Shown here in pieces: positions 36,233 through 44,098 of a stretch of 64,000 bases of DNA. Numbering within the stretch: position 1 is the stretch's first letter; each line of letters begins with the position of its first letter. The translations under genes were made by a program, and so were the position numbers. The stretch comes from Paenibacillus hemerocallicola. Its GTDB lineage: Bacteria > Bacillota > Bacilli > Paenibacillales > NBRC-103111. The notes beneath the pieces were generated by a model, which saw nothing but the letters and a program-made list of their open reading frames with translations, was not told where the DNA came from and searched no databases. The stretch is taken from the NCBI RefSeq assembly GCF_006265175.1, contig NZ_VDCQ01000010.1, positions 113,457-177,456 on the forward strand. Direction: 5' to 3'.

Positions 36233-36435
36233 GTCTAGCACCTCTTTTATAAGGATTGGATCGCTCGCGCCTGTCGTGGAAGGTCATACGCCGTGCTGTT
36301 TTTAGCGCTACATCCTAGTACCTGATCCTATAGAAGCTCATGCGATGCTGCGAATAGTACTAACTTTTCGTAGTACCCGGGGATATGGTACACTTTGAAC
36401 CTGAATATAAGCACGTTTGGAAGGAGGCGGATTGA

Positions 36436-36711
36436 TTGTTCGTGCAGCAAAGGCATCAGACGATCATTCAAAAGCTGAATAAGGAGCAATCGATCAAAGC
36501 GTCGGAGCTGATGGACTTGTTCGGCGTGTCGTTCGAGATGATCCGCCGCGACCTCGAGTTTGCGAGTATGTTGTCCCCGATGCCGCATTATACCGTTGTT
36601 TTGATCGGTGGCGTCATTCGCAACGCCGAGCATAGCATCATCGGCGATTTGGCGGAACAGTTTGCCGAGCGGTTTCATCCCGATCTGTTTTTCATGAGCA
36701 TGACAACATGA
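36436..36711 (+). pseudogene. Internally deleted DeoR-family regulator
   Basis: A 91-codon frame from a TTG with AAGGAGG. Codons 1-42 are a DeoR helix-turn-helix (QRHQTIIQKLNKEQSIKASE, VSFEMIRRDLE). Directly after it the sequence jumps to a piece of the sugar-phosphate-binding domain (TVVLIGGVIRN, HSIIGDLAEQFAERFHPDLF), where a normal protein would have about 50-60 further residues. It then breaks off as a group II intron RT fragment begins. A full DeoR protein has about 250 residues, so this one cannot work as a normal regulator. Confidence 0.8.
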
Positions 36712-36991
36712 ACGAAGCGTTCAAACGAGTCAAAGCAAACAAAGGATCTCTCACGGAATCGACGAGATAGGAGTAGATGAACTCAGGCAATATCTCCAAG
36801 AGAACGGGAAGAAGAGGAATCTGGGCATACCGGTGGCGGACCGAGTCATCCAGCAGGCCATAGCCCAAGTTCTCACGCCGATCTACGAGAAGCAGTTCTC
36901 GGAGAACAGCTTCGGATTCCGGCCCAAGAGAAGCGCACACGACGACATTCGGAGAAGTCAGAGAAACATCCTTCAAAGCCAACAAGGCTAA
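36708..36991 (+). pseudogene. Remnant of a group II intron reverse transcriptase (LtrA-type)
   Basis: Starts as [14 protein letters not shown], then shifts frame into [19 protein letters not shown], jumps over the missing middle to [20 protein letters not shown] and [20 protein letters not shown], and ends [11 protein letters not shown]. These are well-known blocks of group II intron-encoded proteins (domains 0-2 of the RT). About 400 codons of the usual protein, including the catalytic YADD block, are absent. It abuts the broken deoR gene, so the intron may have caused that break. Confidence 0.88.
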
Positions 36992-37004
36992 AAACTCCGA
37001 ACAA

Positions 37005-37037
37005 GGAAGGCCTAAACCGGCTTACGGTTTAGGGCCT
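37005..37037 (-). terminator. Terminator of the adenylation-less paralogue
   Basis: AGGCCTAAACCG pairs with CGGTTTAGGGCCT (one bulge) around GCTTA. On the minus strand it is followed by TTCCTTG, and it lies about 27 bases past the stop at 37064. Confidence 0.65.
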
Positions 37038-37063
37038 TCTCCTCTTCATCCGTTCAAGGCGCG

Positions 37064-37774
37064 CTAACTTCCATCGAATAGATGTTGCAATAAATCATTG
37101 ACCTTTTGATCCCCCGGCTCACGAATCAATGCTTCCTTCAGGGCTTGAACCGCCTTGCCCCGATCTCCCATTTTGATATAGCATTCACACAGAGATGCCC
37201 AGATTTCGGCTTCGTCCATTCCATTTTCGATACAATAAAGAAATTCCTTCGCCGCCGCCGCAGAATCTCCTCCCAGCGTATCCGGCGTATTCAGCAGCCT
37301 TGCTCCATTCATTCTTCTTGCGAATGGCAGCGCGGGATCGAGCTCAAGTGCTGTCGCGATTTCCTTCTCCAGGTACGAAAGCAACTTTATTTTCTCGAGC
37401 ATGGTGCCCGCTTCGATTAAACGGCCATACGCAGCAGCGAGCCAAGCGTGCGCTTCCGCACTGTCAGGACGATCGGCGACTGCTTTCTCCAACAATTCCC
37501 GCGCTTCCTGGTAATGGCTTTCGGCTAACTTGTGTCGTCCCCGGAGAAGCAAATCCCGAAACGGGTCTGTGTCGGGCGCTCCGGAACCGCCGGTTGCAAT
37601 CGTATTGATATAGACCGGCTTCTTCGAAATGACGTTTCCCACAAGCTCGCCGCGGTCCAGCGCAACATTTACTGAGTCAACGCCGGTCAATTTATCTCGA
37701 TATAGCGGCGATTTCTTTATCCGTTTCAACAATGCGCGAAATTTCTGTTCCCTTTCCTTATGGTTGTCGGCCAT
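37064..37774 (-). CDS. TPR protein: paralogue of the ligase-TPR fusion lacking the adenylation domain
   Basis: Protein of 236 residues. Residues 1-30 (HKEREQKFRALLKRIKKSPL) match the N-terminus of the product at 32578 and residues about 42-236 match its C-terminal TPR part ([50 protein letters not shown]). The roughly 340 residues between, the whole adenylation domain, are missing and the join is in frame. The reading frame, ribosome site (GGGGAGAG) and terminator are intact, so the TPR part seems to be kept by selection. It follows the AMP-ligase gene by 28 bases. Confidence 0.85.
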   Translation of the reverse strand: MADNHKEREQKFRALLKRIKKSPLYRDKLTGVDSVNVALDRGELVGNVISKKPVYINTIATGGSGAPDTDPFRDLLLRGRHKLAESHYQEARELLEKAVADRPDSAEAHAWLAAAYGRLIEAGTMLEKIKLLSYLEKEIATALELDPALPFARRMNGARLLNTPDTLGGDSAAAAKEFLYCIENGMDEAEIWASLCECYIKMGDRGKAVQALKEALIREPGDQKVNDLLQHLFDGS

Positions 37775-37802
37775 TCGTGACTCTCCCCTCATCGATATCG
37801 GC

Positions 37803-39323
37803 TCAATGTCCATCCTTTTGCTGCAGGGTCACGGTTCTTTGCGCCAATTCACGGCGGTCGGCCTTTCCTGCGGCATTCAGCGGAATTTCCTTTACAAACC
37901 AAACCTCTGCAGGAACTTGATAGCGAGCCAGACGTCTTTCGCAGTACGCAAGAATCTCACGCTTCTTCTTCGCTTCCGACTCCGTCGTCATAGGCTCTTG
38001 TTCGCGGAGTCTAATAAAAGCGACCGGTTCTTGCATGCGTTCCGGACGATGGTTTCCAATGACGACCGCATCCTCGATACCGCTCACTTCCCGCAACACA
38101 TCCTCTACTTCCGCTGGGAAGATTCGAAATCCGCCCCATTTGATCACATCGTGTTTTCTGCCGCGCAGATACAAATATCCTTGCTCATCGAGAAAGCCCA
38201 AATCCCCGGTTTTGACATAATCACCTTCACATGTCACGCTTGTCGCCGCAGGATCCTGATAATACTCCCTCATTCGATAGCGAGTCTTGACCCATATTTC
38301 CCCGATCTCTCCGGCAGGCAATTCCTGATTTTGCTCGTCTACAAGCTTCACGGAAACAAAAAAAATAGGCCGGCCGCAGGATCCATCCTTGGCGGCCCAT
38401 TCATTATCATCGATCATCGTGATCGCTCCAACCTCGCTTGTACCGTACAGATCGGTTACCCGCATGTGAGGCAGCAGCTTCTTTATTCTCGATTTCAAGG
38501 CGTTAGTCAGCGGCTCTCCGTTGGACATGATATGATTCACGGAAGGCGGAAACTCGCTCCGAATCCGCTCCAGATGATCCAACCATCTCATGAGCTCGCT
38601 CGGTCCCAGTTTCACGAATGAGATGTCATGCCGTTCCATAAGATTCAACCATGCGTCGGGCTTTGATTGCCTGCTCAATACGACGGTATTGCCTTCTTGA
38701 AGAATGTTGCACGTCGTGGTCATACTTCCGCGGGATGCCAGCGGCTTTACCAGCAAATGCAGCTTCGGTTTCATTATGTGGCCGTTTGGCTGCAACCCTA
38801 AATCAAAGGCCGATTTCGGCATGACAATGCCTTTGGGACTCCCGGTCGTCCCTGACGTAAACAAGACAATGTCGGTTCCATGACGGGGTGAGGAGATTTC
38901 ACCGATCGGTTGCCCGGAAAGGTCGAGGTCATCCACACACCAAACTTGGAATGGAACCTCATCCTCACCGAACGCCATTTTGTCCGCAAAAACACGAGTC
39001 GTAATCAATAATCCGGCATGGGTCGCAGCGACCAAGTTGAGAATATCTTCCGCCTTATAATAGGCGATATTGGTATTCATGAAGAACGGCACGACATCCG
39101 CCCGGAACATCGCGACAAGCACTTCAATAAATTCGACCCGATTCGGCAACAGCACAATCACGCCTGCGCCCGAGGTAAAGCCCGCCGCGTGCAAGGCGCC
39201 GACCCAATGGTTGGCGCGTTCGTTCAATACGACGTACGAGAGCGTCGCATGCTCATCGATAACCGCAGCGCGTTCCGGACTTTTGGAGGCCCATCGGGCA
39301 ATCGAGTTTGAAACTTCATACAT
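37803..39323 (-). CDS. AMP-dependent synthetase/ligase, class I adenylate-forming enzyme
   Basis: Protein of 506 residues. Motifs: DIVLFTSGTTGSPKGIVMPK (P-loop), VTDLYGTSEVGAITMIDDN (aromatic and Thr of motif A5), YVKTGDLGFLDEQGYLYLRG (Asp of A7), RKHDVIKWGGFRIFPAEVED (hinge) and the catalytic Lys region PLNAAGKADRREL. It activates a carboxylic acid as an acyl-AMP and usually transfers it to CoA or a carrier thiol. Excellent AAAAGGAGGT site. It is a different branch from the two PaaK-like enzymes, so the operon region has two adenylation chemistries. Substrate unknown. Confidence 0.9.
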   Translation of the reverse strand: MYEVSNSIARWASKSPERAAVIDEHATLSYVVLNERANHWVGALHAAGFTSGAGVIVLLPNRVEFIEVLVAMFRADVVPFFMNTNIAYYKAEDILNLVAATHAGLLITTRVFADKMAFGEDEVPFQVWCVDDLDLSGQPIGEISSPRHGTDIVLFTSGTTGSPKGIVMPKSAFDLGLQPNGHIMKPKLHLLVKPLASRGSMTTTCNILQEGNTVVLSRQSKPDAWLNLMERHDISFVKLGPSELMRWLDHLERIRSEFPPSVNHIMSNGEPLTNALKSRIKKLLPHMRVTDLYGTSEVGAITMIDDNEWAAKDGSCGRPIFFVSVKLVDEQNQELPAGEIGEIWVKTRYRMREYYQDPAATSVTCEGDYVKTGDLGFLDEQGYLYLRGRKHDVIKWGGFRIFPAEVEDVLREVSGIEDAVVIGNHRPERMQEPVAFIRLREQEPMTTESEAKKKREILAYCERRLARYQVPAEVWFVKEIPLNAAGKADRRELAQRTVTLQQKDGH

Positions 39324-39409
39324 AGCACGACCTCCTTTTCATCACAGTACGGTTTTGGAGGACTCAACCCGTCATCGGAGGCCGCTAGACGGCCCGTAGA
39401 AACCAAATG

Positions 39410-39530
39410 TTACAGTTCATTGCCGTCAATATCCGGACTGTCGCTTATTCCTATTACTTTAAAGCCGTTATTCACGAGGAGTATCGCTAACGGCAGACCT
39501 ACGACGCCAAAGCCCAATGACCGCGATCAT
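39410..39530 (-). pseudogene. N-terminal remnant of a nucleotide-sugar dehydrogenase
   Basis: From an ATG at 39530 the minus strand reads MIAVIG, then, after a one-base shift, GFGVVGLPLAILLVNNGFKV and IGISDSPDIDG, ending at a TAA at 39410. This is the Rossmann NAD-binding start of the UDP-ManNAc/UDP-glucose dehydrogenase family. Only about 40 of 420 residues remain. It marks a former sugar gene at this boundary. Confidence 0.75.
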
Positions 39531-39750
39531 GGGTATGTTTGATTGATCCGGGACTACATCGCCTAGACTCATCGTTATCCCCTATACAAGCTATGGGAGT
39601 TTATTCGTTTTGGATTGGGTCATTATCGCCGAAACAAAAGAATTTAGGCGACAGTTGGCATTATGGACGAATAGTTTCATCCCCACGCAATAATGCCCTC
39701 AAAGGATTAGATTTCCTCTTCTTCTCAGATTATTATCGACAAGTAACTGC
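39531..39750. other. Gene-free stretch
   Basis: About 220 bases with no supported gene. A 71-codon plus-strand frame lies at 39539-39754, but it has no ribosome site and no family resemblance. It fills the space between the dehydrogenase remnant and the intron 3-prime end and may be worn intron or host sequence. Confidence 0.5.
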
Positions 39751-39838
39751 GTGATCTAGTGAACCGCCATATACCGAACGTACGTAGGTGGTGCGGGAGA
39801 TGGGCTACTCAGCTAATTGGTAGCCTCCTACCCGATTT
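39751..39838 (+). mobile_element. 3-prime end of a degenerate group II intron (domains V and VI)
   Basis: The segment GTGATCTAGTGAACCGCC, then ATACCGAAC and GTACGTAGGTGGTG, then a stem GGGCTA/TAGCC containing CTAATT and ending CCTCCTACCCGATTTT, follows the pattern I know for the ends of Bacillota group II introns (domain V, domain VI with a bulged A, then the 3-prime splice end). Several bases differ from a working domain V, so it looks inactive. It lies about 90 bases before the phosphonate genes. Confidence 0.65.
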
Positions 39839-39929
39839 TGCGATAATCTAACAAATCAAACGTTATGCCCGTACGTTTCCTGCAACTGAGAATAGATTGA
39901 CTTTGACTATGAACGAAAGGAGACTGCAC

Positions 39930-40814
39930 GTGAAAAAAACTTCGATGTTAAAACATTTGATAGGAACGCAAAACTTGGAGTTTTTGATGGAAGCTCATAA
40001 CGGTCTGTCGGCCAAAGTCGTGGAGGAGACAGGATTTAAAGGAATTTGGGCCAGCGGGTTAACCATATCCGCATCGATGGGTGTCAGGGACAACAACGAA
40101 GCTTCTTGGACACAGGTTTTAGATGTTTTGGAATTTATGAGCGATGCGACTTCCATCCCGATTTTGCTTGATGGCGATACGGGATACGGGAACTTCAACA
40201 ATGCAAGGCGATTGGTTAAAAAACTGGAACAACGACATATTGCGGGCGTTTGCATAGAAGACAAGTTGTTTCCGAAAACGAATTCCTTTATTAACGGCAG
40301 CGCCCAGCCTCTTGCCGATATCGATGAGTTTTCCGGAAAGATTAAAGCGATGAAGGACGCTCAACAAGACGACGACTTTTCCGTCATAGCGAGAGTGGAA
40401 GCATTTATTACGGGGTGGGGTCTGCAAGAGGCGCTGCGACGCTCGGAAGCGTACTACGAGGCCGGCGCCGACGCGATCCTCATTCATAGTAAAAGATCGG
40501 ACGTAACGGAGATCGAAGCGTTTATGAAAGAATGGAACGGAAGACTCCCGGTCGTTATTGTACCTACCAAATATTATTCGGTTCCGACAAATCGTTTTCA
40601 TGAACTGGGGGTCAGCGTCGTCATCTGGGCGAACCACAATTTAAGGGCATCTCTCGACGCGATGCAGAACATTTCGAAACAAATTTTCATGGATCAAAGT
40701 CTGATTCATGCGGAAAACAAAGTAGCGACCGTTGATGAAATTTTCAGGCTGCAAGGGGCCGAGGAGCTTCAAGAGGCGGAACTGAAATATCTTCCGTCGG
40801 CGAAAATACAATGA
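39930..40814 (+). CDS. Phosphoenolpyruvate mutase
   Basis: Forms the C-P bond by converting PEP to phosphonopyruvate. The 294-residue product has the PEP mutase hallmark [11 protein letters not shown], plus [27 protein letters not shown] and [13 protein letters not shown], which separate it from isocitrate lyase-type relatives. The GTG at 39930 has AAAGGAGA with 6-base spacing and is preferred to an ATG at 39909. Twelve bases separate it from the decarboxylase gene. The three phosphonate genes are visibly more AT-rich than the flanks. Confidence 0.93.
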   Translation: MKKTSMLKHLIGTQNLEFLMEAHNGLSAKVVEETGFKGIWASGLTISASMGVRDNNEASWTQVLDVLEFMSDATSIPILLDGDTGYGNFNNARRLVKKLEQRHIAGVCIEDKLFPKTNSFINGSAQPLADIDEFSGKIKAMKDAQQDDDFSVIARVEAFITGWGLQEALRRSEAYYEAGADAILIHSKRSDVTEIEAFMKEWNGRLPVVIVPTKYYSVPTNRFHELGVSVVIWANHNLRASLDAMQNISKQIFMDQSLIHAENKVATVDEIFRLQGAEELQEAELKYLPSAKIQ

Positions 40815-40825
40815 GGTGATCGATT

Positions 40826-41971
40826 TTGATTCAGACCGAGCGGCTGGGAGAACAATTACAAAAATTAAAATTTCAATTTTACAGCGGAGTTCCGTGCTCA
40901 TGCTTAAAGCATTTAATCAATTATGTCATTAACGAATGCGAATATGTGGCGGCAGCGAACGAAGGAGATGCGGTCGCCATTGCGTCGGGGGCGTTTATCG
41001 GAGGGCAAAAATCGGTAGTTCTGATGCAAAATTCGGGGTTGACAAATGCCGTTTCGCCGCTCGTGTCGCTTAACCGGCCTTTTCGGATTCCGCTACTCGG
41101 GTTTGTCAGCCTTCGAGGCGAACCGGGAAAGCGAGACGAACCGCAGCATGAGTTAATCGGCCATATTACAACCCGACTGCTGGAGCTCATGCAGGTCAAA
41201 TGGCAATACTTGTCCGGCGATACGGACGAAGCATTGCAGCAGTTGAGCGAGGCCGGCAACTGGATCGATCGCAATCAGCCGTTTTTCTTTGTGGTCAGAG
41301 ACGGGACGTTCGCTCAAGTGGCGTTGCAAAAAAAGGAACTTGCCACAAGATGCAACCAATTTAAAGCGGTAAAGGTGCAAGAGGATCAGAAGCCGTCCCG
41401 GTATGAAGCGTTGACGGTCATTCATGCAATGAAAGACGGCAATACCGTACAGCTTGCCACAACAGGGATAACGGGCCGGGAATTGTACGAAATCGAAGAT
41501 AGCCCGGGCAATCTTTATATGGTCGGCTCCATGGGGTGCGTCAGCTCTCTAGGACTTGGACTGTCGCTCGTTCAGCGAAACAACAACAAGGATATCGTTG
41601 TTATTGACGGCGACGGTTCCCTGCTTATGCGCATGGGAAGTTTGGCTACGAACGGAACGTATAGTCCGAACAATATGCTGCATATTTTGCTGGACAACAA
41701 CGCTCACGATTCGACGGGGGGACAAAGCACGGTTTCGCATAATGTTCAATTCGTGGAGCTGGCGGCTTCCTGCGGCTATGTGAAGTCGATATATGTTCAT
41801 AATCTGGCTGAGCTGAAAACGGCAATGGAAGAATGGAAACGTACAAAAGGGCTCACTTTCCTCCATATGAAAATTTCCAAAGGCCACAAGGAGGGAATCG
41901 GGCGCCCGCAAATAAAACCTCATGAAATTAAAGAGCGTTTGCAGTTGTTCCTGGGGAACGATTTGCCGTAG
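40826..41971 (+). CDS. Phosphonopyruvate decarboxylase
   Basis: Thiamine-diphosphate enzyme that pulls the unfavourable mutase reaction forward by decarboxylating phosphonopyruvate to phosphonoacetaldehyde. The 381-residue product has FYSGVPCSCLKHLI at the start, ANEGDAVAIASG (activating Glu) and the ThDP site VIDGDGSLLMRMGSLATNG, with N-N-A-H-D-S-T-G-G after it. TTG start with a GAGGTG site. Co-transcribed between mutase and transaminase. Confidence 0.93.
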   Translation: MIQTERLGEQLQKLKFQFYSGVPCSCLKHLINYVINECEYVAAANEGDAVAIASGAFIGGQKSVVLMQNSGLTNAVSPLVSLNRPFRIPLLGFVSLRGEPGKRDEPQHELIGHITTRLLELMQVKWQYLSGDTDEALQQLSEAGNWIDRNQPFFFVVRDGTFAQVALQKKELATRCNQFKAVKVQEDQKPSRYEALTVIHAMKDGNTVQLATTGITGRELYEIEDSPGNLYMVGSMGCVSSLGLGLSLVQRNNNKDIVVIDGDGSLLMRMGSLATNGTYSPNNMLHILLDNNAHDSTGGQSTVSHNVQFVELAASCGYVKSIYVHNLAELKTAMEEWKRTKGLTFLHMKISKGHKEGIGRPQIKPHEIKERLQLFLGNDLP

Positions 41972-41988
41972 GGAAAAGGGGTGGTAAG

Positions 41989-43104
41989 ATGCGAACAGTG
42001 AAGAGAACGATTTTGCTGAATCCCGGTCCCGCAACAACAACCGATACTGTTAAATTCGCGCAGGTAGTACCGGATATTTGCCCTCGAGAGGAACAATTCG
42101 GCAATTTGATGAAGTCCGTCTCCGCTGAACTGGCCGGATTGGTCGGCGATCCTGCGCACTACACGACCGTCTTGTTCGGCGGTTCCGGAACTGCGGCGGT
42201 TGAATCCATCCTAAGCTCCGTTATCGACCAGGACGTTGTGGTCATCATCAATAACGGCGCGTATGGGAAACGGATGTGCGAAATCGCGGACACATATCGT
42301 CTGAATGTCGCGGAATTTATAAGTCCTTCCGACAGTCCTGTCGATCTGTCCGATCTAGAAGCTTTGATTGAGCATTCATCCCGAAAAATATCGCATCTTG
42401 CCGTCGTTCATCACGAGACAACCACCGGTCTTTTAAACGATATTCGATCTATCGGGGATCTATGCAGGCGGCACCGGATCGATATGATCGTGGATGCGAT
42501 GAGCTCCTATGCGGCTATACCCATTGAAATGAAACAAATGAATATCAGCTATTTGGCCGCAAGCTCCAACAAAAATTTGCAAGGAATGGCGGGAATATCG
42601 TTCGTCATAGCGGATACCAGGAAGCTGGACAGCATGAAGAATAAGCCGCCGAGGAGTTATTATCTGGACCTGTATGCGCAATACAAGCATTTTTCGGAAA
42701 CGTTTCAAATGCGCTTTACTCCGCCTGTACAAACTTTTTACGCATTGAAACAAGCGATCGTTGAATTAAAGGAAGAAGGGGTGAAAGAAAGATATGCGAG
42801 GTATACCCGATCATGGGAAGTATTAATCCGGGGGATTGCGCGGCTCGGCTTGAAACATCTTGTGGATGAGAATCATCATTCCAAAATCATTACTTCCATC
42901 CTTGAGCCCGATTGCGATACGTACAGCTTTCGTGAAATGCATGATTATTTGTACGGCAAAGGTTTTACGATTTACCCCGGCAAATTGAACAAGTTGAATA
43001 CGTTTCGAATAGCGAATATCGGGGATATCACTTACAAAGACATCGAAGCTTTTCTGGAATTGCTGGAGCGCTATCTTCAAGAAATCCGATACTTTCGCGG
43101 ATAG
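41989..43104 (+). CDS. 2-aminoethylphosphonate-pyruvate transaminase
   Basis: PLP enzyme that converts phosphonoacetaldehyde to 2-aminoethylphosphonate (in the biosynthetic direction). The 371-residue product has TILLNPGPATTTDTVK at the start, FGGSGTAAVESILSS, VDAMSSYAAIP and the PLP lysine in ASSNKNLQGMAGISF. Class V aminotransferase fold, the PhnW group. Being downstream of the mutase and decarboxylase it completes synthesis of 2-AEP, a known head group of lipids and glycans. No transferase that would attach 2-AEP is recognisable in the cassette. Confidence 0.92.
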   Translation: MRTVKRTILLNPGPATTTDTVKFAQVVPDICPREEQFGNLMKSVSAELAGLVGDPAHYTTVLFGGSGTAAVESILSSVIDQDVVVIINNGAYGKRMCEIADTYRLNVAEFISPSDSPVDLSDLEALIEHSSRKISHLAVVHHETTTGLLNDIRSIGDLCRRHRIDMIVDAMSSYAAIPIEMKQMNISYLAASSNKNLQGMAGISFVIADTRKLDSMKNKPPRSYYLDLYAQYKHFSETFQMRFTPPVQTFYALKQAIVELKEEGVKERYARYTRSWEVLIRGIARLGLKHLVDENHHSKIITSILEPDCDTYSFREMHDYLYGKGFTIYPGKLNKLNTFRIANIGDITYKDIEAFLELLERYLQEIRYFRG

Positions 43105-43170
43105 GCGGACAGTGTATAGCAAGAGGAGCGAATAAATTAGGGAAATACATGTACATGCAACGATCGGCGC

Positions 43171-43237
43171 AGTTGGATGTACCACCGAATTATGTATTAT
43201 GAGAGGCCCATGCTATTGGTATGGGCCTACTCGATTT
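43171..43237 (+). mobile_element. 3-prime end of a second group II intron remnant
   Basis: GTACCACCGAATTATGTATT looks like a worn domain V. It is followed by GAGAGG and a domain-VI-like stem GCCCATGCTATTGGTATGGGC and the end CCTACTCGATTT. The ending agrees with the intron end at 39838 and with the usual CCTACTCGATT ends of this intron type. Confidence 0.6.
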
Positions 43238-43240
43238 AAT

Positions 43241-43440
43241 GAGCGCCTAGCCAAGTTAGGCACAACTAGCCAGTGCGAGTCCGGTCAGGTAAGAGCCAAG
43301 TCGCCTTGTAGCTGACAGGCAACTGGTGGAGAAATCCTAAGGCCCCCGCCCTGTGACAGTAATGGATATACGGGGACTCACCCTTGAACGGCAGTAGATA
43401 TTGGCAGAATGTAAGATAAGAGAACTGCTATATTCGCACA
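43241..43440 (+). mobile_element. 5-prime part (domain I) of a group II intron remnant
   Basis: Begins GAGCGCCTAGCCAAGTTAGG and continues ACTAGCCAGTGCGAGTCCGG, AGGTAAGAGCCAAGTCGCC, TGTAGCTGACAGGCAACTGG and GGAGAAATCCTAAGG. I recognise these as domain I sequences of Bacillota group II introns. No RT gene follows; the next gene starts about 120 bases on. It starts 4 bases after the 3-prime end of another intron piece, in tandem. Confidence 0.65.
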
Positions 43441-43561
43441 ATTTATCGGCAGCCCTAATCGATTGTCCTCCGCCATTGACGGTTTCGAAAGAGAGTGCCG
43501 CAACATAAAATTGAATAAACGAATGATCATGGCGAACTATTGCCCAAACGGAGGGATTGTC

Positions 43562-44059
43562 TTGAATCTAGCCGCCAAGCTGCACAAAATCGCCCAACTG
43601 GAAGACCGGGCTTTCGTCTCGGAAATGTACCGCCGCGTATTGGACCGGGAACCGGATGAAGAAGGGACGGCGCACCGCCTCCGGCAGCTCGGGAGAGGTA
43701 CGTCCAAGCACCGGGTCCTGATCGAGATTTTGCAAACCGACGAAGCGCTCGGCTTGTTTGCGCATTCCGCCAATGCGGGGCAGGACGATAAAAACGACAA
43801 AGCCTCACACGCTATCCGCCGCCTATTCGCCATGAAGCACGAGCCGTTCGTTCATTGCCTGTATCGGGAGCTGCTCTGCCGGGAGCCCGATCAGCCCGCG
43901 TACGCAGGCTACGTCGATGCGCTGAACAGGGGGCGGGCGAAATCGGCCGTTTTCGCCCGCTTCGTCTCGTCTTCCGAATTCGAGTCTTTGCTTGGGCTGG
44001 ACAAATACTCTTTTGCCAGACGGGCGCTGGATCAATTGATTCTCAGTTTTTACAAATAG
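43562..44059 (+). CDS. DUF4214-like protein
   Basis: Protein of 165 residues with two copies of the DUF4214 pattern: FVSEMYRRVLDREPDEEG and HCLYRELLCREPDQPAYAGY, each followed by a helix with the GxxKxxVLxExLxSxE layout (SKHRVLIEILQTDEAL, KSAVFARFVSSSEFES). DUF4214 units occur in proteins linked to glycan synthesis and surface layers. TTG start with GGAGGG at 6-base spacing; a longer frame from 43463 has no such site. Lies 40 bases before the phosphotransferase gene. Confidence 0.75.
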   Translation: MNLAAKLHKIAQLEDRAFVSEMYRRVLDREPDEEGTAHRLRQLGRGTSKHRVLIEILQTDEALGLFAHSANAGQDDKNDKASHAIRRLFAMKHEPFVHCLYRELLCREPDQPAYAGYVDALNRGRAKSAVFARFVSSSEFESLLGLDKYSFARRALDQLILSFYK

Positions 44060-44098
44060 CGCAACGATGCAATGCCATAACGAACGGAGGCGGTCAAG

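Noticed and set aside
39539-39754. 71-codon plus-strand gene
   Set aside because: No ribosome site, no family likeness and it sits in debris between two remnants.
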